Under the pieces are notes generated by a model. That model had not been told where the DNA came from. It did not search any database and saw nothing but the letters and a program-made list of their open reading frames with translations. The position numbers were made by a program, and so were the translations under genes. A stretch of 64,000 nucleotides of DNA from Arcobacter nitrofigilis DSM 7299 (GTDB lineage: Bacteria; Campylobacterota; Campylobacteria; Campylobacterales; Arcobacteraceae): positions 1,178,001-1,242,000 of the forward strand of contig NC_014166.1 in NCBI RefSeq assembly GCF_000092245.1. The letters run 5' to 3'. Below, one piece after another: positions 26,569 to 35,323 of this stretch; positions within the stretch are counted from its first letter, which is position 1, and each line of letters starts with the position of its first letter.

Positions 26569-27870
26569 ATGACTTATAAAAAATATAGACAATATCCTAT
26601 TGTCAAAGATTTCTTACGAACTTGGCCAAATAATCAAATCATAAAAGCACCTATTTATGGAAGTGTTGATTTAAGAGATGGAAATCAAGCTTTAGTAAAC
26701 CCTTTAAATATAGAGCAAAAGTTGGAGTATTTTAATACTTTAGTAAAGATGGGATTTAAACAAATAGAAGTATCTTATCCAAGTGCTAGTGATACTGATT
26801 TTAATTTTACAAGAAAATTGATTGAAGAGAATCTAATACCTGATGATGTTTCTATTCAAGTATTAATCCCAGCAAAAAAAGAGTGGATAAAAAGAAGTGT
26901 TGAAGCTATGAGAGGAGTAAAAAATGGAATTTTCCATTTATACAATCCTACAAATGAGTTCCAACGAAGAGTTGTATTTAAAAAAACAGATGAAGAGATA
27001 ATAAATATGGCAGTTGAATCTATGAAATACTTAGTAGAGCTTACAAAAAATTTCGAGGGCAATGTTATCTATGATTATTCCCCAGAGAGTTTTTCCCAAA
27101 CAGATTTAGAGTTTGCTGTAAAAATATGTAATAAAGTAATCGAGGTAGTAAAACCAACAGTACAAAATAAGATGATAATAAACTTGCCAAATACCCTAGA
27201 AGCTTGTACTGCAAATATCTATGCAGATAGAATAGAGTGGATGTGCAATAATTTAAACAACAGAGAAGCACTTATAATAAGTGTTCATCCTCACAATGAC
27301 AGAGGAACATCAGTAGCCTCAGCAGAACTTGCAGTTTTAGCAGGAGCAAATAGAGTTGAAGGAACACTATTTGGAAATGGTGAAAGAGCAGGAAACTTGG
27401 ACTTAGTGAATTTTGCTTTTAATTTACATTCACAAGGTATTGATTCTACACTTGATTTATCAATTGTAGATGAGGTAAAAAAAATGTATGAGAATTTAAC
27501 AAAGTTAAATATAAACCCAAGACATCCCTATGTGGGAGATATGATTTTTACAGCCTTTAGTGGTGGACATCAAGATGCTATAAAAAAAGGAATTGACTTT
27601 TATAGAGAAAATTCTTGTCAAGAGTGGAATGTCCCATACTTGCCAATAGACCCAAAAGATATAAAAAGGGGATATGAGAATGTTATTAGAGTAAATTCTC
27701 AATCAGGAAAAGGGGGAGTTGCTTTTATTATAAGTGAATTTTTTGGAGATGAGTTAGATAAAGAAGAAGCCAAAGAGTTTGGACTTCTGGTAAAAAAAGA
27801 GAGTGATAAAGTTCAAAGGGAATTGAGTAAAGAGGAGATTATTGAACTTTATGAGGGGTATAAGAAATAA
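26569..27870 (+). CDS. leuA: 2-isopropylmalate synthase, yeast-type, lacking the regulatory domain
   Basis: A 433-residue enzyme joining acetyl-CoA and 2-oxoisovalerate in leucine synthesis. Catalytic motifs: GSVDLRDGNQAL (near residue 35), EVSYPSASDTDF, and the metal-binding HPHNDRGT with GTLFGNGERAGN after it. The sequence follows the yeast-type LeuA family up to the linker (SQSGKGGVAFIISEFFG) but stops at IELYEGYKK, so the usual C-terminal leucine-binding domain of about 110 residues is missing. I start at 26569 since GGAG lies six bases upstream; the ATG at 26557 is part of that ribosome site. Possibly feedback-insensitive, with control by the leader peptide. Confidence 0.9.
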   Translation: MTYKKYRQYPIVKDFLRTWPNNQIIKAPIYGSVDLRDGNQALVNPLNIEQKLEYFNTLVKMGFKQIEVSYPSASDTDFNFTRKLIEENLIPDDVSIQVLIPAKKEWIKRSVEAMRGVKNGIFHLYNPTNEFQRRVVFKKTDEEIINMAVESMKYLVELTKNFEGNVIYDYSPESFSQTDLEFAVKICNKVIEVVKPTVQNKMIINLPNTLEACTANIYADRIEWMCNNLNNREALIISVHPHNDRGTSVASAELAVLAGANRVEGTLFGNGERAGNLDLVNFAFNLHSQGIDSTLDLSIVDEVKKMYENLTKLNINPRHPYVGDMIFTAFSGGHQDAIKKGIDFYRENSCQEWNVPYLPIDPKDIKRGYENVIRVNSQSGKGGVAFIISEFFGDELDKEEAKEFGLLVKKESDKVQRELSKEEIIELYEGYKK

Positions 27871-27879
27871 TACTCTCTT

Positions 27880-27898
27880 GAAGAGGATAAACCTCTTC
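27880..27898 (+). terminator. Probable leuA terminator
   Basis: GAAGAGG, ATAAA and CCTCTTC form a seven-bp stem nine bases after the leuA stop; a pyrimidine-rich stretch with T-runs follows. Confidence 0.6.
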
Positions 27899-28075
27899 GC
27901 TTTCTTACTTTTTGATCTCGAAAAAGTAAGCAAAAAAGACTGCCGAATTGATGAAGGCAAAGCTACCTTCCAGTTAAATATTTATTTCCTGCCCTGCAAA
28001 ACTCGCTAAAGAGTGCATTTAGCACTCTTTTTTACGCTCAAACAGTTTCGGGCGTAACCGAAAATAAACATCTAA
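27891..28075 (+). repeat. Structured intergenic repeat, copy A
   Basis: A non-coding block sharing ordered conserved segments with an inverted copy at 28205-28405. In order: a hairpin with a CTTACTTTTT/AAAAAGTAAG stem (27904-27930), CAAAACTC (27998-28005), a hairpin around GTGCATTTAGCAC with an AAAGA/TCTTT lower stem (28008-28030), CTCAAACAGTT (28037-28047) and a CCGAAAATAAACAT tail (28058-28071). The second hairpin has a T-run and could also terminate transcription. Confidence 0.65.
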
Positions 28076-28204
28076 CTTCCAGCTTCATCAAAGGCAGAAA
28101 GAAATTTCTATAGTTCAAACTATCATTTGTAAATTCAGTAAAGAGAAGTTAGAAGTTTAAATAAATTAAAAAATCAAATGTCCTTATCCCACCTTTTATT
28201 CCAA

Positions 28205-28405
28205 CATTTACAAAAGCCGAATGTTTATTTCTCTTTTCGGAAAAGAGTTACAACTGTTTGAGTAAATAAATGTGCTAAATGCACATTTATTTATGAGTTT
28301 TGTAACTTAGAAAAGATAAATAATAAATGAGGGAACCCAAAGGGCTTTGATACGGTTGGTGGTTTTGTTTACTTTGTCCACACAAAGTAAGAGAAGCGGA
28401 CAGTC
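28205..28405 (-). repeat. Structured intergenic repeat, copy B (inverted)
   Basis: Read on the minus strand this block repeats copy A's landmarks in the same order: a TTACTTTGT/ACAAAGTAA hairpin (28369-28390), ACAAAACTC, the GTGCATTTAGCAC hairpin with an AAATAAAT/ATTTATTT lower stem (28264-28292), CTCAAACAGTT, and CCGAAAAGAGAAATAAACAT. Stem bases differ between copies but stay paired. Together the two copies fill most of the gene-free stretch 27871-28512. Between them (28076-28204) only the small palindrome ATAGTTCAAACTAT stands out. Confidence 0.65.
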
Positions 28406-28457
28406 GAAGAATGTTTAAGAGAAAAACATAGAATATCTTTAAATGATACAAAGAGCT

Positions 28458-28520
28458 TTAAAATAACGGCTGAGTTCACCGATAGGTAAATCTGCTCAGG
28501 TGCTACAATTTGTTAGCAGG
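28458..28520 (-). other. attC-like recombination site at the end of the HNH-like gene
   Basis: On the minus strand the gene's stop codon sits inside GCTAACAAATT, followed about 40 bases later by GGTGAACTCAGCCGTTAT. This TAACAA...CTCA..CGTTA arrangement overlapping a stop codon is how integron cassette attC sites look. Short paired segments exist (TAAC/GTTA, CACC/GGTG, CTGAG/CTCAG, and an ACC-TATC-GGT hairpin), but the outer arms pair less well than in textbook attC sites, so this remains a candidate. Confidence 0.35.
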
Positions 28521-29274
28521 CATTTTGCGAACTTATTTTGTCCTTTAACTTACTTATTGTCTGTTGTGAGGCTGAAAACCAAACATACCAAGTATATTGG
28601 TTATAGAATTTATGCCTAAATACAATCTCAGTAGGTTTAAAATATAGTTGAAAATAATAGATTATTTTTGGATATGCTCGGGGATGTGCAGACCAGCCAT
28701 TTATCCATACAAGTTGTTCAAGTCGCAATTTAATATTATAATTTTTTCTTAATATAGATACGCCATTTTCAAATCTTAACGATTCTGGCTTACTTGCTTC
28801 TATAAAATCTGGACTCCAAGACATTGCATCTTCCCATTTAATTGTATAGTCTATATCTTGAATTGCGTCACATACCAAAGCAGCAGTTAGTTGTCTTACC
28901 CAACTTTTAATATCCATTTCAGGTACTATATAAGCTAAATTTGGTAAATCTTTGAATTCTTCAGGTGTATCATTAAATAATGGGCTATCTATAGCTCTTC
29001 TTTTAGTCCTAATAAAAGCTGATTTTGCCTGCTCTATTGCCTTTAATATCTCAGGTTCTAAATTATATTTTTCTCTCCCGTTGTATAAAGGTACAAGAAA
29101 TGAACTAACAATAGCTTGATCACTTCCACCCTTACAAGAATTATGTTTTTTACAAGCTGGTACAGTTATGCTATCACAAGAAAATGCTTTAAACATTTGT
29201 TTTGGAGGTGCATGCTCATTCTCTTCAGCTTTTTCCCCACAATAATAGCATGGCTTTTCATATTTTCTTTTCAT
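28513..29274 (-). CDS. HNH-like zinc-finger protein of unknown function
   Basis: A 253-residue protein. The N-terminus holds a Cys-x2-Cys pair (CYYCGEKAEENEHAPPK), then VPACKKHNSCKGGSDQ with another Cys and the His-Asn pair, the layout of HNH-type nuclease domains (McrA-like). The rest (about 90-250) has no domain I recognise; it is rich in Trp and ends with a probable beta region. It stands alone, on the opposite strand to its neighbours, between structured repeats and a toxin-antitoxin module. Such genes are common in mobile cassettes and defence islands. Its stop overlaps the attC-like site. Confidence 0.7.
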   Translation of the reverse strand: MKRKYEKPCYYCGEKAEENEHAPPKQMFKAFSCDSITVPACKKHNSCKGGSDQAIVSSFLVPLYNGREKYNLEPEILKAIEQAKSAFIRTKRRAIDSPLFNDTPEEFKDLPNLAYIVPEMDIKSWVRQLTAALVCDAIQDIDYTIKWEDAMSWSPDFIEASKPESLRFENGVSILRKNYNIKLRLEQLVWINGWSAHPRAYPKIIYYFQLYFKPTEIVFRHKFYNQYTWYVWFSASQQTISKLKDKISSQNAC

Positions 29275-29480
29275 AACTGTATCCTATAAAATATTAGGTA
29301 AGACATAATTTAAGCCTACTAACTATTTATCAAACAAACATTTTATATAAAACACCCTTAAATCATACGATAATACTATATTTAAAACAAATCCTACAAC
29401 AAAAGAGTTTATTTGATATTATTAAAACTTATTGTTAAATTTTGTTATAATAAACAAAACAAAAAAAGTGAAATAACATC

Positions 29481-29771
29481 ATGGAAAGAAAATTAGCAAT
29501 AAATATACTTGAAACATTTAAAAATAAAAATAAAGATAAGTACGGTATAGAAGCAATAGGATTATTTGGTTCTGTAGCTAGAAATGAAGCTAAAGATTCT
29601 AGCGATGTTGATATTTGTATAAAAACTTCTAAAGCTGACATGTTTACCATGGTTCATATAAAAGAAGAATTAGAAGAACTAATGTCAAGCCATATTGATA
29701 TAGTAAGAGTAAGAGAAAAAATGAATCCTTTTTTAAAAAATAGAATAGAAAAAGAAGCTATATATGTATGA
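29481..29771 (+). CDS. mntA: MntA-type nucleotidyltransferase antitoxin
   Basis: A 96-residue minimal nucleotidyltransferase. The fold motif G-S-x10-D-x-D is intact: Gly30-Ser31 and Asp42/Asp44 (LFGSVARNEAKDSSDVDI). In HepT-MntA toxin-antitoxin systems MntA attaches AMP groups to a tyrosine of the HepT toxin, silencing it. The hepT gene overlaps its last eight bases. A paralogous pair lies at 58300-58927 with the same motif positions. Both the fold and the partner support the call. Confidence 0.9.
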   Translation: MERKLAINILETFKNKNKDKYGIEAIGLFGSVARNEAKDSSDVDICIKTSKADMFTMVHIKEELEELMSSHIDIVRVREKMNPFLKNRIEKEAIYV

Positions 29772-30132
29772 CAAATCTTTAGTTTTTGAGATATTAAGTC
29801 AAGTAGAAAATTCAATACAAATTACGTTAAAAAGATTTGAAGTAGTTGATGATGTAGATTATTTTACTAATACATCAATAGGTATGGAAAAGCTTGATAG
29901 TATTTGTATGCAATTAATCGCAATAGGTGAAAGCTTAAAGAATATAGATAAAATTACAAATAAAGAGTTATTAGAAAAATATCCTCAAATAGATTGGAAA
30001 GGTGCAAAAGGCATGAGAGATATTATTTCTCACCATTATTTTGATATTGATGCAAAAGAGATATATGATGTTTGTGATACAAAACTTGAAAGCTTACTCG
30101 AGACTATAAAACTTATAAAACAAGAGTTATAA
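29764..30132 (+). CDS. hepT: HepT-type toxin (DUF86, HEPN ribonuclease)
   Basis: A 122-residue all-helical HEPN protein. The catalytic motif R-x4-H-x-Y is present as RDIISHHY (Arg85, His90, Tyr92); Tyr92 is the expected site of AMPylation by the partner MntA. As a free protein HepT is an RNase toxin. It starts eight bases before the end of mntA, the usual overlapping order. It lies in an accessory region with repeats and a gene remnant, suggesting horizontal acquisition. Confidence 0.9.
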   Translation: MYDKSLVFEILSQVENSIQITLKRFEVVDDVDYFTNTSIGMEKLDSICMQLIAIGESLKNIDKITNKELLEKYPQIDWKGAKGMRDIISHHYFDIDAKEIYDVCDTKLESLLETIKLIKQEL

Positions 30133-30164
30133 TAACAAAACTTTACAATCTGCAATATTTTTAA

Positions 30165-30452
30165 CCCGCCCATTTTCTCTATGCTATAGTTCAAAATCAA
30201 CAAATCTTAAAAAATATCTATAAGGAAATAGAATTAAATGAAAATTCAACTACCGAGAATTTCTCGGTAGTTCGTCACGAAGGGAAAAGGAAAGTAACTC
30301 GTCTTATTAAAAATTCCCATGACAGATTTTTGATAATCGATAAAAAAGAAGTTTATCATTTATGTGCAAGTATTAAAGACCTTGGTAAAAAATGGTTTGC
30401 ATTTTCTAAGATAGATATAAGTGCAAATGATTTAATATCAAAACTAATTTAA
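30165..30452 (+). pseudogene. Remnant of an ORF6N/PLD-like protein C-terminus
   Basis: An open frame without a start codon encodes about 95 residues. Its last part (SHDRFLIIDKKEVYHL and ASIKDLGKKWFAFSK) matches the C-terminal end I know from ORF6N-domain and phospholipase-D-like proteins of mobile elements. The start of the protein is missing and a stop lies at 30162. A nine-bp inverted repeat (CTACCGAGA/TCTCGGTAG, 30250-30270) is embedded in it. This fills most of the 331-base gap after hepT. Most likely a decayed fragment left by an insertion or deletion. Confidence 0.55.
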
Positions 30453-30463
30453 AAAGAGAAAAG

Positions 30464-31549
30464 ATGGCAGAACAACTAAAAAATGTATATACAAAAGAGT
30501 ATATAAAAAACCTAAGCATTAAAATAAAAGAATATTATCATAACTTTGATAGTGATAGTTTTATAAGCTCTATATTTAACCCCACTTGGAAAACTTTAGA
30601 ATTAAAGATGCGAATGAGACATATTGCAATTGCGCTTAATGAATATTTACCCTTGTCTTATAAAAAGCAACTTGAAATATTAAAACCCACATCAAAAGAT
30701 TTTAATGGTTTTGAATCTATGTTTTTTCAAGACTTTGTGGAAGTTTATGGATTAGATGATTTTGAAAACTCTATGGATGCATTAGAAGTATTTACTATTG
30801 ATTCTAGTTCTGAGTTTGCAATAAGACAGTTTATATTAAAATATGAAGATAAAACTATGCAACAAATGAAACTTTGGGCTAAAAGTTCAAATGAGCATAT
30901 TAGAAGATTTGCCAGTGAGGGGTGTCGTCCTAGACTTCCTTGGGCTGTGGCACTTCCTCGATTTAAATCAAATCCTTCAACGGTCTTTGAGATAATTGAA
31001 CTTCTTAAAAATGACCCTTCTAAATATGTACAAAAATCTGTAGCAAACAATCTTAATGATATCTCAAAAGATAATCCAGAACTTGTCATTGAGTTTGTTA
31101 AAAACAATCTTGGAGTTTCCAAAGAGCTTGATTGGATATGTAAGCATGCTTCAAGAACACTTCTTAAAAAGGGAGATGAAGAAGTATTGGAATTGTTTTC
31201 TTTTGGTAAATCGCATCATGTAAATATTTCTAATTTTATTTGGGATGATGTTGTAAAAGTTGATGATTATTTAAACTTCTCTTTTGAACTTGTTTCAGAT
31301 GAAGAACTTGGTAATGTAAGGATTGAATATGGATTGTATTATTTGAAATCAAATATGACACACAATAAAAAAGTTTTTATGATAAGTCAAAATGAGATAA
31401 AATCAAAAAATAAGAAATTTGTAAAAAAACAGAGTTTTAAAAATATGACTACTCGAAAACACTATTTAGGCAAACACCATATTTCTATTATAATAAATGG
31501 AAAAGAGATGATAAAAAAGGAGTTTATCTTAGATGACACCAGCAATTAG
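30464..31549 (+). CDS. DNA alkylation repair protein (AlkD-like HEAT repeats)
   Basis: A 361-residue protein built of HEAT-like helical repeats. The core region (KSSNEHIRRFASEGCRPRLP and DPSKYVQKSVANNLNDISK) is typical of the AlkD-like family, which flips or excises alkylated bases such as 3-methyladenine and 7-methylguanine without the usual glycosylase fold. It is longer than the Bacillus AlkD (about 235 residues), with an extra C-terminal beta-rich domain (about 290-355). It overlaps the following ybaK gene by 17 bases. Confidence 0.8.
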   Translation: MAEQLKNVYTKEYIKNLSIKIKEYYHNFDSDSFISSIFNPTWKTLELKMRMRHIAIALNEYLPLSYKKQLEILKPTSKDFNGFESMFFQDFVEVYGLDDFENSMDALEVFTIDSSSEFAIRQFILKYEDKTMQQMKLWAKSSNEHIRRFASEGCRPRLPWAVALPRFKSNPSTVFEIIELLKNDPSKYVQKSVANNLNDISKDNPELVIEFVKNNLGVSKELDWICKHASRTLLKKGDEEVLELFSFGKSHHVNISNFIWDDVVKVDDYLNFSFELVSDEELGNVRIEYGLYYLKSNMTHNKKVFMISQNEIKSKNKKFVKKQSFKNMTTRKHYLGKHHISIIINGKEMIKKEFILDDTSN

Positions 31550-32000
31550 ATTACTTAAAAAAAACAAATGTGATTTTAAAATACATAAATATGACCATGA
31601 CCCAGCTTGTACAGACTTTGGCGAAGAAGCAGTTAGTAAACTAAATCTTGATAAGAATAGGGTATTTAAAACTTTATTAGTGGAATTAACTCCCAAAGAG
31701 TTAGTTGTTTGTGTTATACCTGTATCTAAACAACTAAGTCTTAAAGATGTGGCAAATGCTTTCAAAGTAAAAAAAGCTCAAATGGCAAATAAAGATGAAG
31801 CTCAAAAAGTCACAGGATACTTACTTGGTGGAATTTCACCATTAGGGCAGAAAAAAAGATTAAAAACTATTGTTGATGAAAGTGCATTTAATTATGAGAC
31901 TATCTATGTAAGTGGTGGTAAAAGAGGCTTGGATATTGAATTAAAAGCAACAGATATTGTAAGCTTAGTTAACGCCCAAAAATTTCCTATTAGTACTTAG
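31533..32000 (+). CDS. ybaK: Cys-tRNA(Pro)/Cys-tRNA(Cys) deacylase YbaK
   Basis: A 155-residue editing-domain protein of the YbaK/EbsC family, which clears tRNA-Pro mischarged with cysteine. Visible marks: RVFKTLLVE with the conserved Lys (KNRVFKTL), GYLLGGISPLG (substrate-binding loop) and VSGGKRGLDIEL. Length is standard. Its start lies within the end of the alkylation repair gene, so expression is probably coupled, with no obvious functional link. Confidence 0.93.
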   Translation: MTPAIRLLKKNKCDFKIHKYDHDPACTDFGEEAVSKLNLDKNRVFKTLLVELTPKELVVCVIPVSKQLSLKDVANAFKVKKAQMANKDEAQKVTGYLLGGISPLGQKKRLKTIVDESAFNYETIYVSGGKRGLDIELKATDIVSLVNAQKFPIST

Positions 32001-32061
32001 TTTTAACTTCCTTTTAAACTTTTGCATGTAGTATTGTATAAAGAAATACGAAAGGATTTTT

Positions 32062-35000
32062 ATGGCTACTTCAGATATGAATGCTGTATGTTCTCAGCTA
32101 TTGAGACCGCAAGACTTAGAGATTTCAGATGAGTTGTTCACTCAAGTTCAAACGCAAAATATTGTTACAAAGATATTAGAAGAAAATAACTCTGTTAATA
32201 TAAAAATATTTTCAACCTACCAACTATATTTATCCTTAGTTACTCCCATATTACATGATATTGGCTTTTTGATTGTGGATGAAGTTACTTATAATATTCA
32301 AAATGGAAAAGATCAGATTTTTGTTTCAAGGTTTAATTTAAAATTAGAAAATGATAATGCTTTAAAAGAAATAATAAATGCAAAAGATAATTTAGAAAAG
32401 ATAATTACAAAAGTTATAAGTGATGAATGTATTCAACACTCAAAAGTATTTTCATTAGTTTATAGTGAAAATCTTGATGATAGAAAAATAAAATTAGTAC
32501 GAGCAATGATTGAGTATATAGATCAAGCAGTTTTAACTATAAACTCTGTAACTATTTTAAATGCGTATATTTCCCATCATAATATAACAAAACTTTTTGT
32601 GGATTATTTTTATACTAAATTTGATCCAAGTATTAAAAAAAGAGAAGTTCAATTAAAAGAGTTAAAAGAAAAAATAGAAGAAGAAATTAAACAAATTCCT
32701 CAAATAATAGATGATAGGATTTTAAAATTAACATTATCATTTTTAGATTCACTTATAAGAACAAGTTACTTTTTAAATAAAGAGACTATTGCTTTTAAAA
32801 TAAATGCTTTAGAATTTGGAGAAAATCTTAAAGGACTACAACCAAACTTAGAAAATTTTATTTATCATGAATCATTTTTTGGTATCCACTTACGAATGAG
32901 TAATATCTCAAGAGGAGGTCTTAGATGGAGCGATAGACATGATGATTATAGACAAGAGATAAAATCACTTATGATTACCCAAGAGGGTAAAAATTCTATT
33001 ATTATTCCTGATGGTGCTAAGGGTGGATTTGTAATAAATAAAGATACTACAGAAGTCACAAAAGAGTATTTTAAAGAAATATATACAATGTTTATCAATG
33101 CCAATCTTGACTTAGTGGATAATATGGTTGATGGTAAAGTTGTAAAAGATAAAAATCTTGTTTGTTATGATGGAGATGATGCCTATTTTGTAGTTGCTGC
33201 TGATAAAGGAACTGCTGATATGAGTGATGTGGCAAATGAGATTGCTATTAGTAGAGGTTTTTGGTTAGGTGATGCCTTTGCTAGTGGTGGAAGTAATGGT
33301 TATGGACACAAAGAGTTAGGAATTACAGCTCGAGGATCACTTAAGTCAAGCGAAAGATTTTTTATCGAAGAGGGCATTGATATTTACAAAGATAACATCA
33401 CTGTCATGGGAATTGGTTCTATGAATGGAGATGTTTTTGGTAATGGATTAATAGAATCAGATAAATTTATTCTTTATGGGGCTATTGGGCATAAAGAGAT
33501 TTTTGTTGACCCAACACCAGACCCTATTGAAAGTTTTAAAGAGAGAAAAAGACTTTTTGAATCTAAAAATGGAAGTTGGAAAAATTATAATAAAAAATTG
33601 ATTTCAAAAGGTGGTGGAATTTTTTTACGAAGTGAAAAAGAAATAGAGCTAAGCCCAGAAATTAAGAAACTTGTAGGAACGACTAAAAAAATAGTTAGTG
33701 GAGAAGAGCTTTGTATTATGCTTCTTACTATGCCTGTTGATTTATTGTTTAATGGGGGAGTTGGAACTTATGTAAAAGCAAGTGATGAAAACTCATTAGA
33801 TATAGGTGACAAACAAAATGAAGCAGTAAGAGTTGATGGAAATAATTTAAAAGCAAAAATTGTTTGTGAAGGTGGAAACTTAGGATTTACCCAAAAAGCA
33901 AGAATAGAGTATGCTTTAGGTGGTGGAAGAATAAATATTGATGGAATAGATAACGCTGCAGGTGTTGATACTTCAGATCATGAAGTAAATCTAAAAATCT
34001 TATTAAATATGATTAGAATAAAAGAAAATATTTGTAAAGAAGATTCACAAGCAACTTTAAACTCAATGACCGATCAAGTCGTAAAATTAGTTTTAGATAG
34101 TAATTATAATCAATCTCTAGCAATATCTATTGATGAGCGATTTTCAAGAAAATATTTAAATGACTTTTTAAAAGTAATTGAAATTTTAGATAATAATATT
34201 CCAGCTTTTAATAGAACAGCTTTTTATATTCCAAAGAATGAAAATATAAATGAAATAATTGATATAAATGGTTCAATAGTAAGACCAGTATTGTGTTCAC
34301 TTTTATCTTATTCTAAAATATTTCTAAAAAAAGTATTACTCGAATCAACTTTAGTAGATGAGCAATTTGCTTTACAGTTTTTATATAGATATTTTCCAAA
34401 ATCATTTGTTGGAACATATGAACATGAGATACTAAATCATCCATTAAAAAGAGAGATAATCGCCACTATGATGGCAGATATAATTGTAAATTCTCAAGGG
34501 TGTACTTTTGTTAGTGATTATGAGAAACTTGGCATTGAGAGATATTTATTAAAAATCAAGTCATATTTAATAGCAAAACAACTATTTGGGGCTAAAGAAA
34601 TACGAGAAAAAATCTATCAACAAGATTATATAATGAAAGTTGATGAACAATATAGATTAATCAATAAATTAGAGTATATCTTATATGCAAGTACTAGATG
34701 GATGGTTAAATACCTTAAAAAGAATCAATTAGATGCTACTCATATTTTAGATCACAAAGATGAGCTTTTTGCTTTATTAAAAGAAGTACATAATCAAAAA
34801 ATAGAAAACCTAATTGATAAAGATGATGAGTTTAATCTTTTCTTTTCTGTGATTGATTATCTCAGATTTGCAGTTCCGGCAATAGTTATAAAAGAGAGTA
34901 CAAATAACTCATTTAAAGATGTAATTATATTATTCTATTCACTTATCCATGAATTTAATATCTTAGATATTATTATTTCTCTTAATAAAGTAGAAATAAC

Positions 35001-35256
35001 ATCTAAAAATGATGTGGTTTTAAGAAATCAAGTTTTACAGTTCGTAGAGTTTATTGTTGTTCATTATACGAAAAAAGTATTGAATTTCCAAAGAGTAAAT
35101 GAAGCACCCGATGTTGCTTTTTCAAATTTTGTAAATAATGAAAGTGATTCATTTTATAAAGTTAGAGAACATCTTGACTTATTTTTAACAAAAGAAAATA
35201 AAGATATCAAAGAAATAGCAGTTACTGTAAACCAAATGATGGTTTCATTATTATAA
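32062..35256 (+). CDS. gdh: Large NAD-glutamate dehydrogenase
   Basis: A 1064-residue enzyme of the large (Bac_GDH) NAD-glutamate dehydrogenase class, interconverting glutamate and 2-oxoglutarate plus ammonia. The dehydrogenase core is clear: RGGLRWSDRHDDYRQEI (about 290), IIPDGAKGGFVI with the catalytic Lys, GGSNGYGHKELGITARGS, and the nucleotide-binding region GIGSMNGDVFGNGL. Family members in Proteobacteria are about 1600 residues; this one lacks most of the N-terminal ACT-like region, a shorter form. AAAGGA precedes the ATG. It stands downstream of ybaK by 61 bases. Confidence 0.92.
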   Translation: MATSDMNAVCSQLLRPQDLEISDELFTQVQTQNIVTKILEENNSVNIKIFSTYQLYLSLVTPILHDIGFLIVDEVTYNIQNGKDQIFVSRFNLKLENDNALKEIINAKDNLEKIITKVISDECIQHSKVFSLVYSENLDDRKIKLVRAMIEYIDQAVLTINSVTILNAYISHHNITKLFVDYFYTKFDPSIKKREVQLKELKEKIEEEIKQIPQIIDDRILKLTLSFLDSLIRTSYFLNKETIAFKINALEFGENLKGLQPNLENFIYHESFFGIHLRMSNISRGGLRWSDRHDDYRQEIKSLMITQEGKNSIIIPDGAKGGFVINKDTTEVTKEYFKEIYTMFINANLDLVDNMVDGKVVKDKNLVCYDGDDAYFVVAADKGTADMSDVANEIAISRGFWLGDAFASGGSNGYGHKELGITARGSLKSSERFFIEEGIDIYKDNITVMGIGSMNGDVFGNGLIESDKFILYGAIGHKEIFVDPTPDPIESFKERKRLFESKNGSWKNYNKKLISKGGGIFLRSEKEIELSPEIKKLVGTTKKIVSGEELCIMLLTMPVDLLFNGGVGTYVKASDENSLDIGDKQNEAVRVDGNNLKAKIVCEGGNLGFTQKARIEYALGGGRINIDGIDNAAGVDTSDHEVNLKILLNMIRIKENICKEDSQATLNSMTDQVVKLVLDSNYNQSLAISIDERFSRKYLNDFLKVIEILDNNIPAFNRTAFYIPKNENINEIIDINGSIVRPVLCSLLSYSKIFLKKVLLESTLVDEQFALQFLYRYFPKSFVGTYEHEILNHPLKREIIATMMADIIVNSQGCTFVSDYEKLGIERYLLKIKSYLIAKQLFGAKEIREKIYQQDYIMKVDEQYRLINKLEYILYASTRWMVKYLKKNQLDATHILDHKDELFALLKEVHNQKIENLIDKDDEFNLFFSVIDYLRFAVPAIVIKESTNNSFKDVIILFYSLIHEFNILDIIISLNKVEITSKNDVVLRNQVLQFVEFIVVHYTKKVLNFQRVNEAPDVAFSNFVNNESDSFYKVREHLDLFLTKENKDIKEIAVTVNQMMVSLL

Positions 35257-35323
35257 GTTAAATTTATAACTTTTTGTTAACAAATTTGATGTATAATAAT
35301 TGAAAACAATAAAAGGATTGATT

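Noticed and set aside
27065-27271. Antisense frame within leuA
   Set aside because: Shadow of leuA coding sequence; no ribosome site or family features.
29310-29330. GTTAGTAGG on the minus strand as an upstream cassette boundary
   Set aside because: No second attC or attI structure is visible beside it.
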